Source: Terriglobia bacterium (GTDB lineage: Bacteria > Acidobacteriota > Terriglobia > UBA7540). Taken from it: a stretch of 42,340 nt of DNA. The stretch is from assembly GCA_020072655.1 (NCBI GenBank), contig JAIQGH010000014.1, positions 1 to 42,340 on the forward strand. The letters are read 5' to 3'. A program made the position numbers and the translations under genes. Below are positions 23,498-32,815 of this stretch, in pieces. Position 1 is the stretch's first letter; each line of letters begins with the position of its first letter. The notes beneath the pieces are model-generated. The model saw only the letters and a list, made by a program, of their open reading frames with translations, made no database searches and had not been told where the DNA came from.

Positions 23498-24265
23498 ATG
23501 CAAAGAAGCGAACACAACAAGAAGTTAGCCGTGGGATTGACGGTGATCGTAGGAATGGCGATGGGGGCCTTGGCCTCGCTCGCTGCCGACGATCAGGCGG
23601 GTCCCGCATCCGGCTTCACCACTGCCAACCAAAGCGGGAACGCCGCCATGGATCGGGCCGCGAGTAGCAGGCCGCCTGCTCTACAGCGGCGCAACCCTCG
23701 CTATCAGCTCGAGACCGGTGACGTCATTGAGCTAGTTTTTCCCCTCAGCACCGAATTCAACCAGGCCGCGACGGTGCAGCCTGATGGTTACATCAACCTG
23801 CTTAGCGTTGGCGACCTCCATGTCGAGGGAATGACGACACCGGAACTCACGCAGAGGTTGCGCGAGGTCTACGGGAAGATTCTGCACGATCCGGTCATCA
23901 CGGTCCAGCTCAAGGAATTTGAAAAGCCTTACTTCGTTGCCTTTGGAGAAGTGATGCGGCCCGGCAAATACGATCTGCGTGGCCTCACAACGGCGACGCA
24001 GGGGGTGGCATTGGCCGGCGGATTCACTCAGGACGCGAAACACAGCCAGGTGCTGCTGTTCCGCCGTGCCTCTAACGACTGGGTGGAAGTAAAGAAACTC
24101 AACATAAAGAAGATGTTCCAGGCCGCGAACCTCGGGGAAGACGTGACGCTGCAACCTGGTGACATGTTGTTTGCACCCAAGAGTGCCATTGGCAAGATCA
24201 GAACATACATACCGAGATCGACAGTGGGGATGTACACCCGTCCCTTTGCTCCACTCGGGTATTAA
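23498..24265 (+). CDS. Polysaccharide export outer-membrane protein (Wza family)
   Basis: 255 aa. A hydrophobic signal segment (about residues 9-30, LAVGLTVIVGMAMGALASLA) is followed by the Poly_export motif (YQLETGDVIELVFPLSTEFNQ) and a SLBB-type beta-grasp region (FGEVMRPGKYDLRG, then TQGVALAGGFTQDAKHSQVLLFRR). No lipobox cysteine is evident. It should form the periplasmic/outer-membrane export channel that docks with the copolymerase encoded next. GGAG at 23488-23491 precedes ATG 23498 by six bases; the longer open frame upstream is not conserved. Confidence 0.9.
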   Translation: MQRSEHNKKLAVGLTVIVGMAMGALASLAADDQAGPASGFTTANQSGNAAMDRAASSRPPALQRRNPRYQLETGDVIELVFPLSTEFNQAATVQPDGYINLLSVGDLHVEGMTTPELTQRLREVYGKILHDPVITVQLKEFEKPYFVAFGEVMRPGKYDLRGLTTATQGVALAGGFTQDAKHSQVLLFRRASNDWVEVKKLNIKKMFQAANLGEDVTLQPGDMLFAPKSAIGKIRTYIPRSTVGMYTRPFAPLGY

Positions 24266-24294
24266 CCCACGATCGCTTGAGAGTGAGGTCTAAC

Positions 24295-25854
24295 ATGGAA
24301 GGTCAGAACCATCGTAGCAACGGGCACGCCCAGGCAAAGTCCACGACGCCACGCGATCTGGTGGCGGTCGTGTTTCGTCGCCGTCGCCTGATCCTGTATT
24401 CCTTTCTGGGGATCCTTCTGCTGGCCGTTCTGGCCGCGCTGATCCTGCCGGAGCAGTACCAGGCGCAGATGGTCATTCTGGTGAACCGCGAGCGTGTCGA
24501 CCCTGTTGTAACCTCCGAACAAAACAACACCGCACCGGTCGCGCCGGCCGTGACAGAGCAGGATTTGAACTCCGAGGTCGCGCTGCTTCAAAGCCAGGAC
24601 CTGCTGGAAAAGGTCGTGCGGGAGTGCAAGCTCTATCAGCCAAAGAGTTACTATTTTTGGGCGCGCCTGTTTCCCTCCTCCCGCGCCGACGCGGCCGGAC
24701 AAACGACAGAGCCCGACCCGGCAGCGGTCGAGAAAGCGGCCCGGAAACTGGCCAAGCAGCTCAACGTCGAATGGGTGAACAGGAGCAACCTGATCACCGT
24801 TAGTTACGAAACGCCGGACCCGCAACTGTCAGCCCGCGTTCTGAACACGTTGGAGAAAGCGTACCTGGAAAAGCACGCTGCCGTTCACCGGCCCACAGGG
24901 ACTTACGAATTCTTCCACGACGAGACAGCCCAGTATGGGAAGGCGCTGGCGGACGCGGAGACGCGCTTAGTCGCGTTTACGAGTACCCCGGGCGCAGTCG
25001 TCGCAGGCCAGATGGAGAAGGACCTCGCCTTGCAGAAGCTCAGCGAGTTCGACGCTTCGCTGCAGCAGACGCAGGCGGAAATCGCCGGGACCGAGCAGCG
25101 CATTCGATCCCTTGAGACGCAACTGCCAGCGGTTCCTGCCCGCATGACCACCCAGGTTCGCACGGCGGACAATGGCCAGCTTTACGAACAACTGATGTCC
25201 ACCCTGTTGACCCTGGAACTGAAGCGCACGGAGTTGCTCAGCAAATTCGAGCCCACCTACCGGCCGGTGCAAGACGTCGAGACGCAGATTGCGCAGACTC
25301 GCGCTGCCATCGCGGCGGCCGAGAAGTCTCCTGTCCGGGACGAAACCACCGACCGGGACCCAACTCATGAGTGGCTGAGAGGGGAACTGGCCAAAGCCCA
25401 AGCTGATTTGGCTGGCCTGCAGGCGCGCGCGGCGGCCACTGCCGGCGCGGTGAATGCTTACCAGAAGAAAGCTCGGTGGCTGGGGCAGATGGATGTCGCC
25501 CAGGAAGACCTGACCCGCAAGGTGAAAGTGGCGGAAGACAGTTACCTGATGTACCTCCGCAAGCAGGAGGAGGCCCGCATCTCCGATGCGCTGGATCGCA
25601 ACCGGATCGTCAACGTCTCCATCGCGCAGACGGCGGCCGCGCCCGTCCTGCCTGCCTATCCGCAGTGGCTCATCGTCGTTCTGGGCGCTGTTTTGGCCCT
25701 GGTGGTAAGCACTGGGGTGGGCTTCGGTTCCGACTACTTGGACCCGACGTTCAACACGCCCGATGAGCTCGCATCGGCTCTGGATATTCCCGTGCTCCTG
25801 ACTGTGCCCAAGAAGAAGGCCAATGGTGACGGGGTGGGGATCCATGTTTCTTGA
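24295..25854 (+). CDS. Polysaccharide copolymerase / chain-length determinant (GumC/Wzz-like)
   Basis: 519 aa. Cytoplasmic N-terminus, first membrane helix (about residues 33-53, LILYSFLGILLLAVLAALIL), a Wzz domain (YQAQMVILVNRERVDPV), a long periplasmic coiled-coil region, the GNVR-type motif (LDRNRIVNVSIAQTAAAPVLP) and second helix (WLIVVLGAVLALVVSTGVGF). It ends shortly after with KKKANG and has no fused kinase domain; the kinase-like partner is encoded separately at 27274. It controls chain length and links Wzy to Wza. ATG 24295 has TGAGG six bases upstream. Its 3' end overlaps the next gene by 11 bp. Confidence 0.9.
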   Translation: MEGQNHRSNGHAQAKSTTPRDLVAVVFRRRRLILYSFLGILLLAVLAALILPEQYQAQMVILVNRERVDPVVTSEQNNTAPVAPAVTEQDLNSEVALLQSQDLLEKVVRECKLYQPKSYYFWARLFPSSRADAAGQTTEPDPAAVEKAARKLAKQLNVEWVNRSNLITVSYETPDPQLSARVLNTLEKAYLEKHAAVHRPTGTYEFFHDETAQYGKALADAETRLVAFTSTPGAVVAGQMEKDLALQKLSEFDASLQQTQAEIAGTEQRIRSLETQLPAVPARMTTQVRTADNGQLYEQLMSTLLTLELKRTELLSKFEPTYRPVQDVETQIAQTRAAIAAAEKSPVRDETTDRDPTHEWLRGELAKAQADLAGLQARAAATAGAVNAYQKKARWLGQMDVAQEDLTRKVKVAEDSYLMYLRKQEEARISDALDRNRIVNVSIAQTAAAPVLPAYPQWLIVVLGAVLALVVSTGVGFGSDYLDPTFNTPDELASALDIPVLLTVPKKKANGDGVGIHVS

Positions 25855-27277
25855 TTTCTACAAACTCCCCGAGCAGCCTTTCGGTGTGACGCCGGACCCG
25901 AGGTATCTCTACCTCAGTCCAACCCACCGCGAGGCGCTGGCCTCCCTGCTGCATGGAGTCCAATGCGGCCGCGGCTTCATGACCCTGGTTGCAAAGCCGG
26001 GCATGGGCAAGACGACCCTGCTTTTCTGCCTGCTGGAGCGTCTGCGCCGTTCGGCGAAGACCGCCTTCCTTTTTCAAACACAGTGCAACTCGCGGGAGCT
26101 TCTCCGGCACCTGCTAGCGGACCTGGGAATCGACACTGGCACCGAAGATGTGGTCGAGATGCACCGACGGTTGAACAAGTTCTTGGTTCGCGAGGCGGAA
26201 AGAGGCCGCCGCACAGTCGTGATCATCGACGAAGCGCAGAACCTGCACGATGAGGTTTTGGAATCGGTACGTTTGCTTTCCAACTTCGAGACTCCTTCCG
26301 CAAAGCTGATCCAGGTGATTCTAGCCGGCCAGCCGCCGTTGGCCGACAAACTGGCCAGCCCGTCTTTGGTGCAATTGCGTCAGCGGCTCGCCATGGCGGC
26401 CCGCCTGGAACCCTTCACCGCCGCAGAAACGGATCGCTACATCGATCATCGTCTTTGGGCCTCGGGACACAGTGGCGCCGACCCGTTCAATGCAGAAGCC
26501 CGGGCCCTGATCGCCGCTCTAAGCGAGGGCATACCTCGAAACATCAACAACCTTTGCTTCAACGCGTTGTCGCTCGGGCGGGCATTGCAGCGAAAACCGA
26601 TCGACGCCTCGATCGTGGAGGAGGCTGCGGCCGATGCGGACATCACTCCACTCGGCTCGGAGCGGCCCAAGTCTCGGAACGCCGCGGCCAGTTTTCCGGC
26701 AGGCCAGTCCGTCTCTGCGCCGCTGACGGGGCAACGCGCATTACTGCGCGCGATGGTGATGGCAGGCAAGGCCTCTCAATCCCCAGCGCCGCCCCAAACC
26801 AAGGCAAGCGAAGCCGTTCAGCATGCTGATCCCAAGGCTTCTCCCGGGGCACCATGCCTCTTTACCCCCGTTGAGAAGGCTAGATCATCCCGGCGGATCC
26901 CCCAGGTCGCCGCAATCTGCGCCGCGCTGCTATTGCTCCCGTTGTTCGCGATTCGCCCCGCCGCTAAAGAGGGAGGGCCAGCCCTGCCGGCCGCCCGGGC
27001 CGCAGTTGCTCCGACCTCAAGCCCAAGCACCGTGAGTGTGGTTGCGAAGCCGAACGAAAACTTGACGAGCATTAGCAGGTATCATCTCGGAGGGTTTGAC
27101 GACAAAACTGCGATCAAAATCCGGCAACTTAATCCCAAGTTAACCAACCTGAACCACATCGAAGCAGGGCAACACATCCTCCTCCCTCAGCAGCCCGAGG
27201 ATCGGGGATGGCGCGAAAACTTAAAACCAGAAGAAGAGACCGGACAGGGGTCCGGATCGAGGAGGGGTGTCCAGTGA
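25844..27277 (+). CDS. ExeA/GspA-like AAA ATPase with membrane helix and LysM-like tail
   Basis: 477 aa. It begins MFLDFYKLPEQPFGVTPDPRY-like (F-x-L-x-x-x-P-F-x-x-x-P-D), the hallmark of ExeA/XrtA-associated ATPases. Walker A AKPGMGKTT (50-58) and Walker B VVIIDEAQNL (Asp129/Glu130) are intact, and RLAMAARLEPFT follows. A Pro/Ala-rich linker leads to one membrane helix (about 352-372) and a C-terminal LysM-like module (VVAKPNENLTSISRYHLGG ... AGQHILLPQ). The ATPase would be cytoplasmic and the LysM-like end periplasmic, possibly anchoring the export complex to peptidoglycan. Such ATPases occur beside GumC and BY-kinase genes in EPS loci. It overlaps the genes on both sides (11 bp and 4 bp). 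Confidence 0.88.
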   Translation: MFLDFYKLPEQPFGVTPDPRYLYLSPTHREALASLLHGVQCGRGFMTLVAKPGMGKTTLLFCLLERLRRSAKTAFLFQTQCNSRELLRHLLADLGIDTGTEDVVEMHRRLNKFLVREAERGRRTVVIIDEAQNLHDEVLESVRLLSNFETPSAKLIQVILAGQPPLADKLASPSLVQLRQRLAMAARLEPFTAAETDRYIDHRLWASGHSGADPFNAEARALIAALSEGIPRNINNLCFNALSLGRALQRKPIDASIVEEAAADADITPLGSERPKSRNAAASFPAGQSVSAPLTGQRALLRAMVMAGKASQSPAPPQTKASEAVQHADPKASPGAPCLFTPVEKARSSRRIPQVAAICAALLLLPLFAIRPAAKEGGPALPAARAAVAPTSSPSTVSVVAKPNENLTSISRYHLGGFDDKTAIKIRQLNPKLTNLNHIEAGQHILLPQQPEDRGWRENLKPEEETGQGSGSRRGVQ

Positions 27278-28017
27278 GCAAGAATTTTGAACTCCTGAGC
27301 CAATTAGGGGAAGAATTGACGAGCGTCGAACCGCGTCCCGGTGCGGCTGCACCTAGGAATCTCAACGAGCTTCCTACCCGCACTGTCAAAGTGACGACGT
27401 CGGAAGATGAAGACGCGCTTGTGCAGCGCGTATTCTTCCTCTCAGGCCGAGAGGCCGCCAAGTCGGTAGTGTTCTGTGCCGTCGACCAGCACGACGGTTC
27501 CGGCTCTTTGTGTGCGCGGGTCGGCGAAATCCTTGCGGCACGCACGGGTGGGCGCGTGTGCCTGGTCGATGCCAGCCTGCGCTCCCCCTCATTGCAGGGG
27601 CGCTATCCGGAGGAAAATGCGCGGGCTGGTAGCAGCAAAAGCCTCGAGCCGGGAGGCGCTCCGGTCTCGGTCCGCCAAATCGGCGACAGCAACCTTTGGC
27701 TGTTGTCAGCCGGCTCTCGGAACGCTGCAGAGGCAAGCCGTGTCTCTGCGGACCGCCTGCGGGATCAGATTCTGCAAGTGCGCGGACAATTCGACTATGT
27801 CCTCATCAGCGCACCGCCGGTCAGTCTTTCTGCCGATGCCGCAGTGCTGGGGCAACTGGCCGACGGAGTCATCTTGGTCGTCAAAGCGGGCTCGACACGG
27901 CGGGCAGCGGCCATGAAGGCAAAGGAAAGTCTTGCAGCTTCCAACGTGAGGCTGTTGGGAGCAATCCTGAGTGAACGCAGCTACCCCATCCCAGAGTCCC
28001 TCTACCGAAGGCTATAG
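27274..28017 (+). CDS. BY-kinase/CpsD-like P-loop protein, probably catalytically dead
   Basis: 247 aa of the MinD/BY-kinase fold that normally autophosphorylates on tyrosines and regulates the Wzz partner. The order of elements is kept, but the Walker A site (about residues 66-80) reads CAVDQHDGSGSLCARVG with no Gly-Lys-Ser/Thr, and Walker B (YVLISAPP, about 174-181) has Ser in place of the catalytic Asp. The A' motif Asp survives (CLVDASLRSPSLQ). Only two tyrosines lie in the C-terminal tail (ERSYPIPESLYRRL), not the usual cluster. It is probably a structural or allosteric partner of the copolymerase. Start GTG 27274 has GGAGG nine bases upstream and overlaps the previous stop by 4 bp (GTGA). 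Confidence 0.8.
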   Translation: MSKNFELLSQLGEELTSVEPRPGAAAPRNLNELPTRTVKVTTSEDEDALVQRVFFLSGREAAKSVVFCAVDQHDGSGSLCARVGEILAARTGGRVCLVDASLRSPSLQGRYPEENARAGSSKSLEPGGAPVSVRQIGDSNLWLLSAGSRNAAEASRVSADRLRDQILQVRGQFDYVLISAPPVSLSADAAVLGQLADGVILVVKAGSTRRAAAMKAKESLAASNVRLLGAILSERSYPIPESLYRRL

Positions 28018-28100
28018 AGAGGAACCCCGGCGGCAAGCGGGTCGGGTGGGAAGTACAGCAGGTTCAGGGCAAAGTGTTTTGGGGCCATGAATGTAAGCCA

Positions 28101-28120
28101 CAGGGCGGAGCTACGCCCTG
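28101..28120. other. Perfect stem-loop between the kinase-like and flippase genes
   Basis: CAGGGCG-GAGCTA-CGCCCTG, 7-bp arms, 84 bp after the kinase-like stop, in a 187-bp gap. No U-tract follows, so it is not a classical terminator. It could be a processing or pausing site separating the export block from the biosynthetic block. Confidence 0.35.
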
Positions 28121-28204
28121 CGAGCGGCGAGTCTAGCCAAACACCTCTCGACACGGCGCCTTTCGGTCCGCCAGTTTTCCATCCGCAGGTCAGGGACCCC
28201 AAGA

Positions 28205-29854
28205 GTGAAACCATACGAACATAATGCGACGCTGACGCAAGAGGCTGCGAGTGAGACGCCTGTGTCTCCGTTCGTCACAACAATGGTCGTGCCGCGGGGG
28301 GCTCCAACCGAAGCTTTCAGTGCCCTCCCCGCCCGCCGGAAGCCTCATCCGCTGGTCCGGGATCTGGCCTTCAGTGTGGCGAGTGAGTTCAGCGTTCTTG
28401 CCGCAGGCGTGTTAATCGTCTCTCTCGTGGGCCGGCTGCTGGGCCCTGTCGCGTTGGGCGAGTTCTTGCTGTTGCGGCGGGTCAGCGCCTGGCTCGTCAC
28501 AGGTACCCTGCTGGGGATGGCGAATGCTCTTCCGCGTTACGTGGCCCACGCTGTAAAGAAGCCGGCGGAGGAGCGCCGGGCGTATTTCTTGGCCGGCTCG
28601 GCTTGTTTACTGGCTTCGACGATCGGCGTCGGACTGGTTCTGTATTCGGGGCGGCAATCCTTTGCGCGCTGGCTGTTCGGCGATGCCAGTTTGGCCAATC
28701 TCATCCTTCCACTTTGTCTTTTGCTCGCCGGTCTGGCTGCCCAAACTGCCGTCTACGGCTATTTCCGGGGAACGATGACCTTTCGGCGCGCCAACGCGAT
28801 TCAAGTTTTCCATTTCGCCGTTATCCCCGTCGTGGCCGTAATTCTCCTTTATCCCACGCGTTCGGTCGCCTTAATTCTAAATGTGACGGGAGGCGCCACC
28901 ATCGTTGCCGCCGCCATATTTGCGGCCCCAATTATTCGCGAACTTGCACACAATCGGTTGCCGCGATTGCGGCCTTACGCCGTCGAGCTCTTGAAGTACG
29001 GTGTGGGGCGAGTTCCCGGGTACTTCGGCAGTACCGCGCTCTTTGCGCTGGGACCGATGATCGCCGCTCACTTCGTGTCTATGACCGAAGTCGGTTATCT
29101 GCTCGTGGGCTCCAATTTGTTGGTGGTGCTTGGTTACACGGTCGGTCCTCTGAGCGTGGTTCTCTTGTCCAAGTTCAGCGTGATGCTCGGCCAGAATCGC
29201 AAGGCAGAAGTGCGCGCGTCGCTGGCACACCTGATGGGGGCCACTTTGGACCTTTCGGTCTTCGCCACACTCCAACTTGTCGTGTTTGCCGACCCGCTGG
29301 TGCGCCTCTGGGTAGGATCGAAATTCGTGGAGGCGATCCCTGTCGTTCGGCTGCTTACCTTGGCGGTCCCTCCCTATCTGTTCTACATGGCCTTGCGGAG
29401 CAGCATCGATGCCATATCCGTAAAGCCGCTGAACACCGGGAACGTTCTGGTCGCCATCGTGATTTACCTGGGGCTGACGGCTGTGACCTTGAAGTTTCTG
29501 CCCGTCCATTCACTGCTCGAGGGCATTGCGGGATCTCTGGTAGTGGCGCTCGTCGCCCTCGGCATCCTGACCGCCCGCACGTTCAAGGAACTCTACGAGT
29601 TGAGCATCCCCTGGCGCCGCTGTGGCCCCTCATTACTGGCCGCGTTCGCATTGGGTGTTGCCAGCCTCCTGTTCCGCTGGATCCTGGGCTTTCACGAAAG
29701 TCCCGTTCTGGCGGTCTCCTTTGGCCTCGTGGTCAGCGGCGTCTTCGTGGGCTTGTTGATGAAACTGGGGTCCCCCTGGCTGGGGTTTGTTTGGAAGATG
29801 GCGTTTTCCGGCGTGAAGTTGGCAGATCTTGCTTCCGGAAGCCGTGCCGCGTAA
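28205..29854 (+). CDS. wzx: Polysaccharide flippase (Wzx / MOP family)
   Basis: 549 aa, about 12-14 membrane helices. An unusually long polar N-terminal tail (~55 residues) precedes the first helix. Typical Wzx-like stretches: FSVASEFSVLAAGVLIVSLVGR, GPVALGEFLLLRRVSAW and LAHLMGATLDLSVFATLQLV. It should move the undecaprenyl-linked repeat unit to the periplasm. The GTG start at 28205 has no strong ribosome site. It ends 11 bp before the polymerase gene. Confidence 0.88.
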   Translation: MKPYEHNATLTQEAASETPVSPFVTTMVVPRGAPTEAFSALPARRKPHPLVRDLAFSVASEFSVLAAGVLIVSLVGRLLGPVALGEFLLLRRVSAWLVTGTLLGMANALPRYVAHAVKKPAEERRAYFLAGSACLLASTIGVGLVLYSGRQSFARWLFGDASLANLILPLCLLLAGLAAQTAVYGYFRGTMTFRRANAIQVFHFAVIPVVAVILLYPTRSVALILNVTGGATIVAAAIFAAPIIRELAHNRLPRLRPYAVELLKYGVGRVPGYFGSTALFALGPMIAAHFVSMTEVGYLLVGSNLLVVLGYTVGPLSVVLLSKFSVMLGQNRKAEVRASLAHLMGATLDLSVFATLQLVVFADPLVRLWVGSKFVEAIPVVRLLTLAVPPYLFYMALRSSIDAISVKPLNTGNVLVAIVIYLGLTAVTLKFLPVHSLLEGIAGSLVVALVALGILTARTFKELYELSIPWRRCGPSLLAAFALGVASLLFRWILGFHESPVLAVSFGLVVSGVFVGLLMKLGSPWLGFVWKMAFSGVKLADLASGSRAA

Positions 29855-29865
29855 GGGGAGATATT

Positions 29866-31269
29866 ATGCGCAAGACGCTTCTCAAATTCCTGCTATCCGC
29901 TGTCATCCTCCTGGTCGCGATCTTCGGCCTTAGCGAGGCTCTCGAGCTGCGGATCGGGCCGATTTGGGTGTTCTTGGGCATCATCTTGGCGTCGTCTCTC
30001 CTGGTCGCCCTAGTAAAGTTCCCGGCCGCGTTCATTGTTCCTATTTTGTTTATATCGCGAGGAATGGAGCTGCCCGTCCCAGCCGCTTTACATGGCCTGA
30101 TCCACCTGGAAGCCCTTTCCGTCGGGGTAGGTCTCCTGGGCGCTGCCTGCTTTTTGCGCCTGCTCTCCCTTTGCAGCGATAGGCAATCCTCGATCGGTGA
30201 TCTCTTCAGGAACCGAGGGAAAGCAATCCTCATCTTTGGCCTGTTCGCAGCCGTGGTCACCATCAGTTATACCTACACTCGTGCTCCTCTCTATGGAAGT
30301 GACAAGCTTTGGAGCTTCCTGATTATCGGAGGGCTATCGTTTTTCGCGCCCTTCATTCTGCTCCGAGAGGAGAAGGATTTTCGGCATTTTGCTCTCGCCA
30401 CCATGGGCTTGGGCCTGCTTCTGGTCCCGGGCAGGCTGATGTCGGTATCACATGGCTCCGTCGGACCCGGTGAAAACGTTGTGCATATCGGGATCGGCCA
30501 ACTCATTGGGCTGGCGCTTCTGCTGGTTATGAGCTTCCGATTCTCTGAAAGCCGCCTGGTAAAGTTCCTGGTTTTGCTCTCCCTCCCCGTGTTGGCTGCG
30601 GGACTGATCGCTGCCGAGGCACGGGCCCCTCTGTTCGCGCTGTTGTTGGTTCTCGGCGCTTTCACGTTCACCCGCCAGGGAAGGCAGCTCCTCATCTCCT
30701 CGCGTTTAACCCTGATTGGGATCGCGGCGATTGTGGCCGCAGCGGTCGTCATCCCCGCCTTTTGGTTCCGGGGTGACGCAGCAGCGAAGTACCGGGCAAA
30801 AACTGAGGAGGTGGTCGGCTTCACAAATGGCACCTGGTCCGACCAAACCAGTGGTGGGAGGAGACTGGTGCTTGCCGCCGCCGCGCTCGATGGTATCGCG
30901 GACAAACCGATCATCGGGTGGGGCGTGGGTGGATGGAGCACTTATTATGCCCATGACGACGCGTGGCAATACCCCCACAACCTCTTCCTGGAAGTGTGGC
31001 TTGAAGAGGGCCTGCTGGGTCTTGCCGCCCTTGCAGCGCTCCTGTGGATGGCCTTCAAGGCGGCGAAAAGGGCCTTTGACGAGGCTAGCGGCCGGTTTGC
31101 CTTTGTGCTTCCTGCTTTGGCTTACTGCCTGCTGATCACCATGACGAGCGGTGATATTGACGATAACCGGTTTCTCTGGTTTTGGTGCGGCGTGGCATTG
31201 GTGGCTTACCGCATGATTGGGACCGATCGGCAAGAAGAACTCTCGGCAAACAGCGCTTCGGTGTCATAG
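29866..31269 (+). CDS. O-antigen/EPS polymerase (Wzy_C / WaaL family)
   Basis: 467 aa polytopic membrane protein, about 11 helices. The large periplasmic loop carries the Wzy_C-type signature GGRRLVLAAAALDGIADKPIIGWGVGGW (key elements: R at the helix start, P-x-x-G-x-G), then WQYPHNLFLEVWLEEGLLG, matching the conserved H-N-x-x-L-x-x-x-x-E-x-G. It polymerises repeat units on the periplasmic side. ATG 29866 follows AAGGGGAG (29853-29860). The next gene starts 1 bp after its stop. Confidence 0.88.
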   Translation: MRKTLLKFLLSAVILLVAIFGLSEALELRIGPIWVFLGIILASSLLVALVKFPAAFIVPILFISRGMELPVPAALHGLIHLEALSVGVGLLGAACFLRLLSLCSDRQSSIGDLFRNRGKAILIFGLFAAVVTISYTYTRAPLYGSDKLWSFLIIGGLSFFAPFILLREEKDFRHFALATMGLGLLLVPGRLMSVSHGSVGPGENVVHIGIGQLIGLALLLVMSFRFSESRLVKFLVLLSLPVLAAGLIAAEARAPLFALLLVLGAFTFTRQGRQLLISSRLTLIGIAAIVAAAVVIPAFWFRGDAAAKYRAKTEEVVGFTNGTWSDQTSGGRRLVLAAAALDGIADKPIIGWGVGGWSTYYAHDDAWQYPHNLFLEVWLEEGLLGLAALAALLWMAFKAAKRAFDEASGRFAFVLPALAYCLLITMTSGDIDDNRFLWFWCGVALVAYRMIGTDRQEELSANSASVS

Positions 31270-31270
31270 G

Positions 31271-32764
31271 ATGCGGATCTTTCTCGAATTCTCGCCTGGA
31301 CAAACGTCAGTCCACCGCTCTCGCATCGGCTATGCTTTCCGCCTGTTCTGCGCTATTTACGGACACCAGCCTGTCGAGCAGCCTGAGCGTGCCGATGTCT
31401 GGATCACCTATGCGCCTGGCCGCCCCGGGAGAATCTCCCAGCCCGGCCTCAGGCTCAGCAACCTCTACCAGCCCCGCTCGCCTTACAAGGCCGCGCCTCC
31501 GCCGCGAGGGTATGCCCAGAATGGCGACGATACGGTGGTCTTTTATCCCCCCGTGGACGGGCAGGAGCCGGATTGGCTGGCCGAAATTTTCGAATGGGTC
31601 TCCTGCGCGGATGAATACAGCGTCGAGACACGCGATTCCGTGGGACGTCCAGCTTTTGCGGACACCTATGCGGGCCGGCACAGGCTAAACCTCCGCGCGC
31701 CATACGCGGCGGTGGCGATGCGGCTCCTCCAGCGCGCCCTCGGCCGACTCGCGCCCGGCGTTCCGTTAGAACCCCAGAGCCCCGTCCAAGCCGTTCGACA
31801 CGCTATCGTCCCGACCCACGACGTGGACTACCTCGCCGTCGGCCGTGTCAGCGGCATGCTCCGTTTGGCAAAGAACGCTGTCATCTCCTGCCTGATACCC
31901 AAGCGTCCCGCGTTGGGCCTTAAGCAGGCAATGATGGCCCTGCGGCTTGCCTTGGGCGGGCGAGACCCCATGGACCAGATTGCAGCCCTCGCCAAGGGGG
32001 AGGGGGAACGAGCCGTCACGGCAAGTTACTACTTTCTTTTACAGCATCTGCATCGGCGAGACGCCAACTACACGATCAGACAGCCAGGGCTCGTGAATCT
32101 GATGCGCTCCCTGGAGGCCCAAGGAATGGAGATCGGGGTTCACGGCTCTTACACAAGCCTCGATGAACCTGGCCGGCTAGCCGCCGAATACGACTGCCTG
32201 CGCGGACAAGGCTTCCGACCGCAGGGTGGCAGACAGCATTGGTTACGGTTCACGCTCGACCGCCTGATCCCCGCCCTGGAGCGCGCCCGAGTACTCTATG
32301 ACACATCAATCGGGTGGGACCGACTAGGATTCCGCGCCGGAGCCTGCTTCGCATTCCCTCCTTACAACTTTGAGCAAGAGCGCCCGGCAACTTTCCTTGA
32401 GATTCCGATGGCGATCATGGACGTGAGCCTCCGGTATGAGGTGAAAGACGTCGCGGACTGGTATAGCGAAGCAGCGGAGGTGCTCTCAGTGAGCCGGCGC
32501 TACGGGTGGGGTGGTATCTCCCTGCTCTGGCACCCTGCTGCCTTCGGAGGCGGTTGGCTCTCGCCCGAAGCAGGCCACGTTTTCTGGCGCTTACTGGATG
32601 ACCGAAACCAACAGGGTGATACCTGGCTAAGCGCCAAAACCTTCCTGCAGGCGGTCCGGCAGAGATACGTTGACGTCGGGCTATTGTCTGCACAAGACGA
32701 GTCCGCTGGAGCAGGCGCGCGGGTCATCTCGCGAAAACGCCTGGAGCAATTGGTAACTGCCTGA
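31271..32764 (+). CDS. Polysaccharide deacetylase-like protein
   Basis: 497 aa, no signal peptide. The N-terminal ~160 residues form an uncharacterised domain found ahead of deacetylase-like domains in EPS loci. The NodB-like part has PTHDVDYLAV (His183, Asp184, Asp186, the T-H/F-D-x-D metal/catalytic motif), GMEIGVHGSYTS (His291), YDTSIGWDRLGFRAGACFAFPPYN and ISLLWHPAAF. These fit a metal-dependent carbohydrate esterase that removes acetyl groups, though the metal-binding HxxxH motif is not canonical, so activity is inferred. It starts 1 bp after the polymerase stop with no ribosome site of its own, indicating coupling. Confidence 0.78.
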   Translation: MRIFLEFSPGQTSVHRSRIGYAFRLFCAIYGHQPVEQPERADVWITYAPGRPGRISQPGLRLSNLYQPRSPYKAAPPPRGYAQNGDDTVVFYPPVDGQEPDWLAEIFEWVSCADEYSVETRDSVGRPAFADTYAGRHRLNLRAPYAAVAMRLLQRALGRLAPGVPLEPQSPVQAVRHAIVPTHDVDYLAVGRVSGMLRLAKNAVISCLIPKRPALGLKQAMMALRLALGGRDPMDQIAALAKGEGERAVTASYYFLLQHLHRRDANYTIRQPGLVNLMRSLEAQGMEIGVHGSYTSLDEPGRLAAEYDCLRGQGFRPQGGRQHWLRFTLDRLIPALERARVLYDTSIGWDRLGFRAGACFAFPPYNFEQERPATFLEIPMAIMDVSLRYEVKDVADWYSEAAEVLSVSRRYGWGGISLLWHPAAFGGGWLSPEAGHVFWRLLDDRNQQGDTWLSAKTFLQAVRQRYVDVGLLSAQDESAGAGARVISRKRLEQLVTA

Positions 32765-32815
32765 TTAGCTGATTCCCCCCACATCTTAAGGCTCTCAGCA
32801 GCTCGGGAGGATAGC

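Noticed and set aside
28603-29865. Long in-frame extension upstream of the polymerase gene (would give 888 aa)
   Set aside because: It runs antiphase through the flippase gene, is Arg/Ser/Cys-rich with no membrane character, and ATG 29866 has a good ribosome site.
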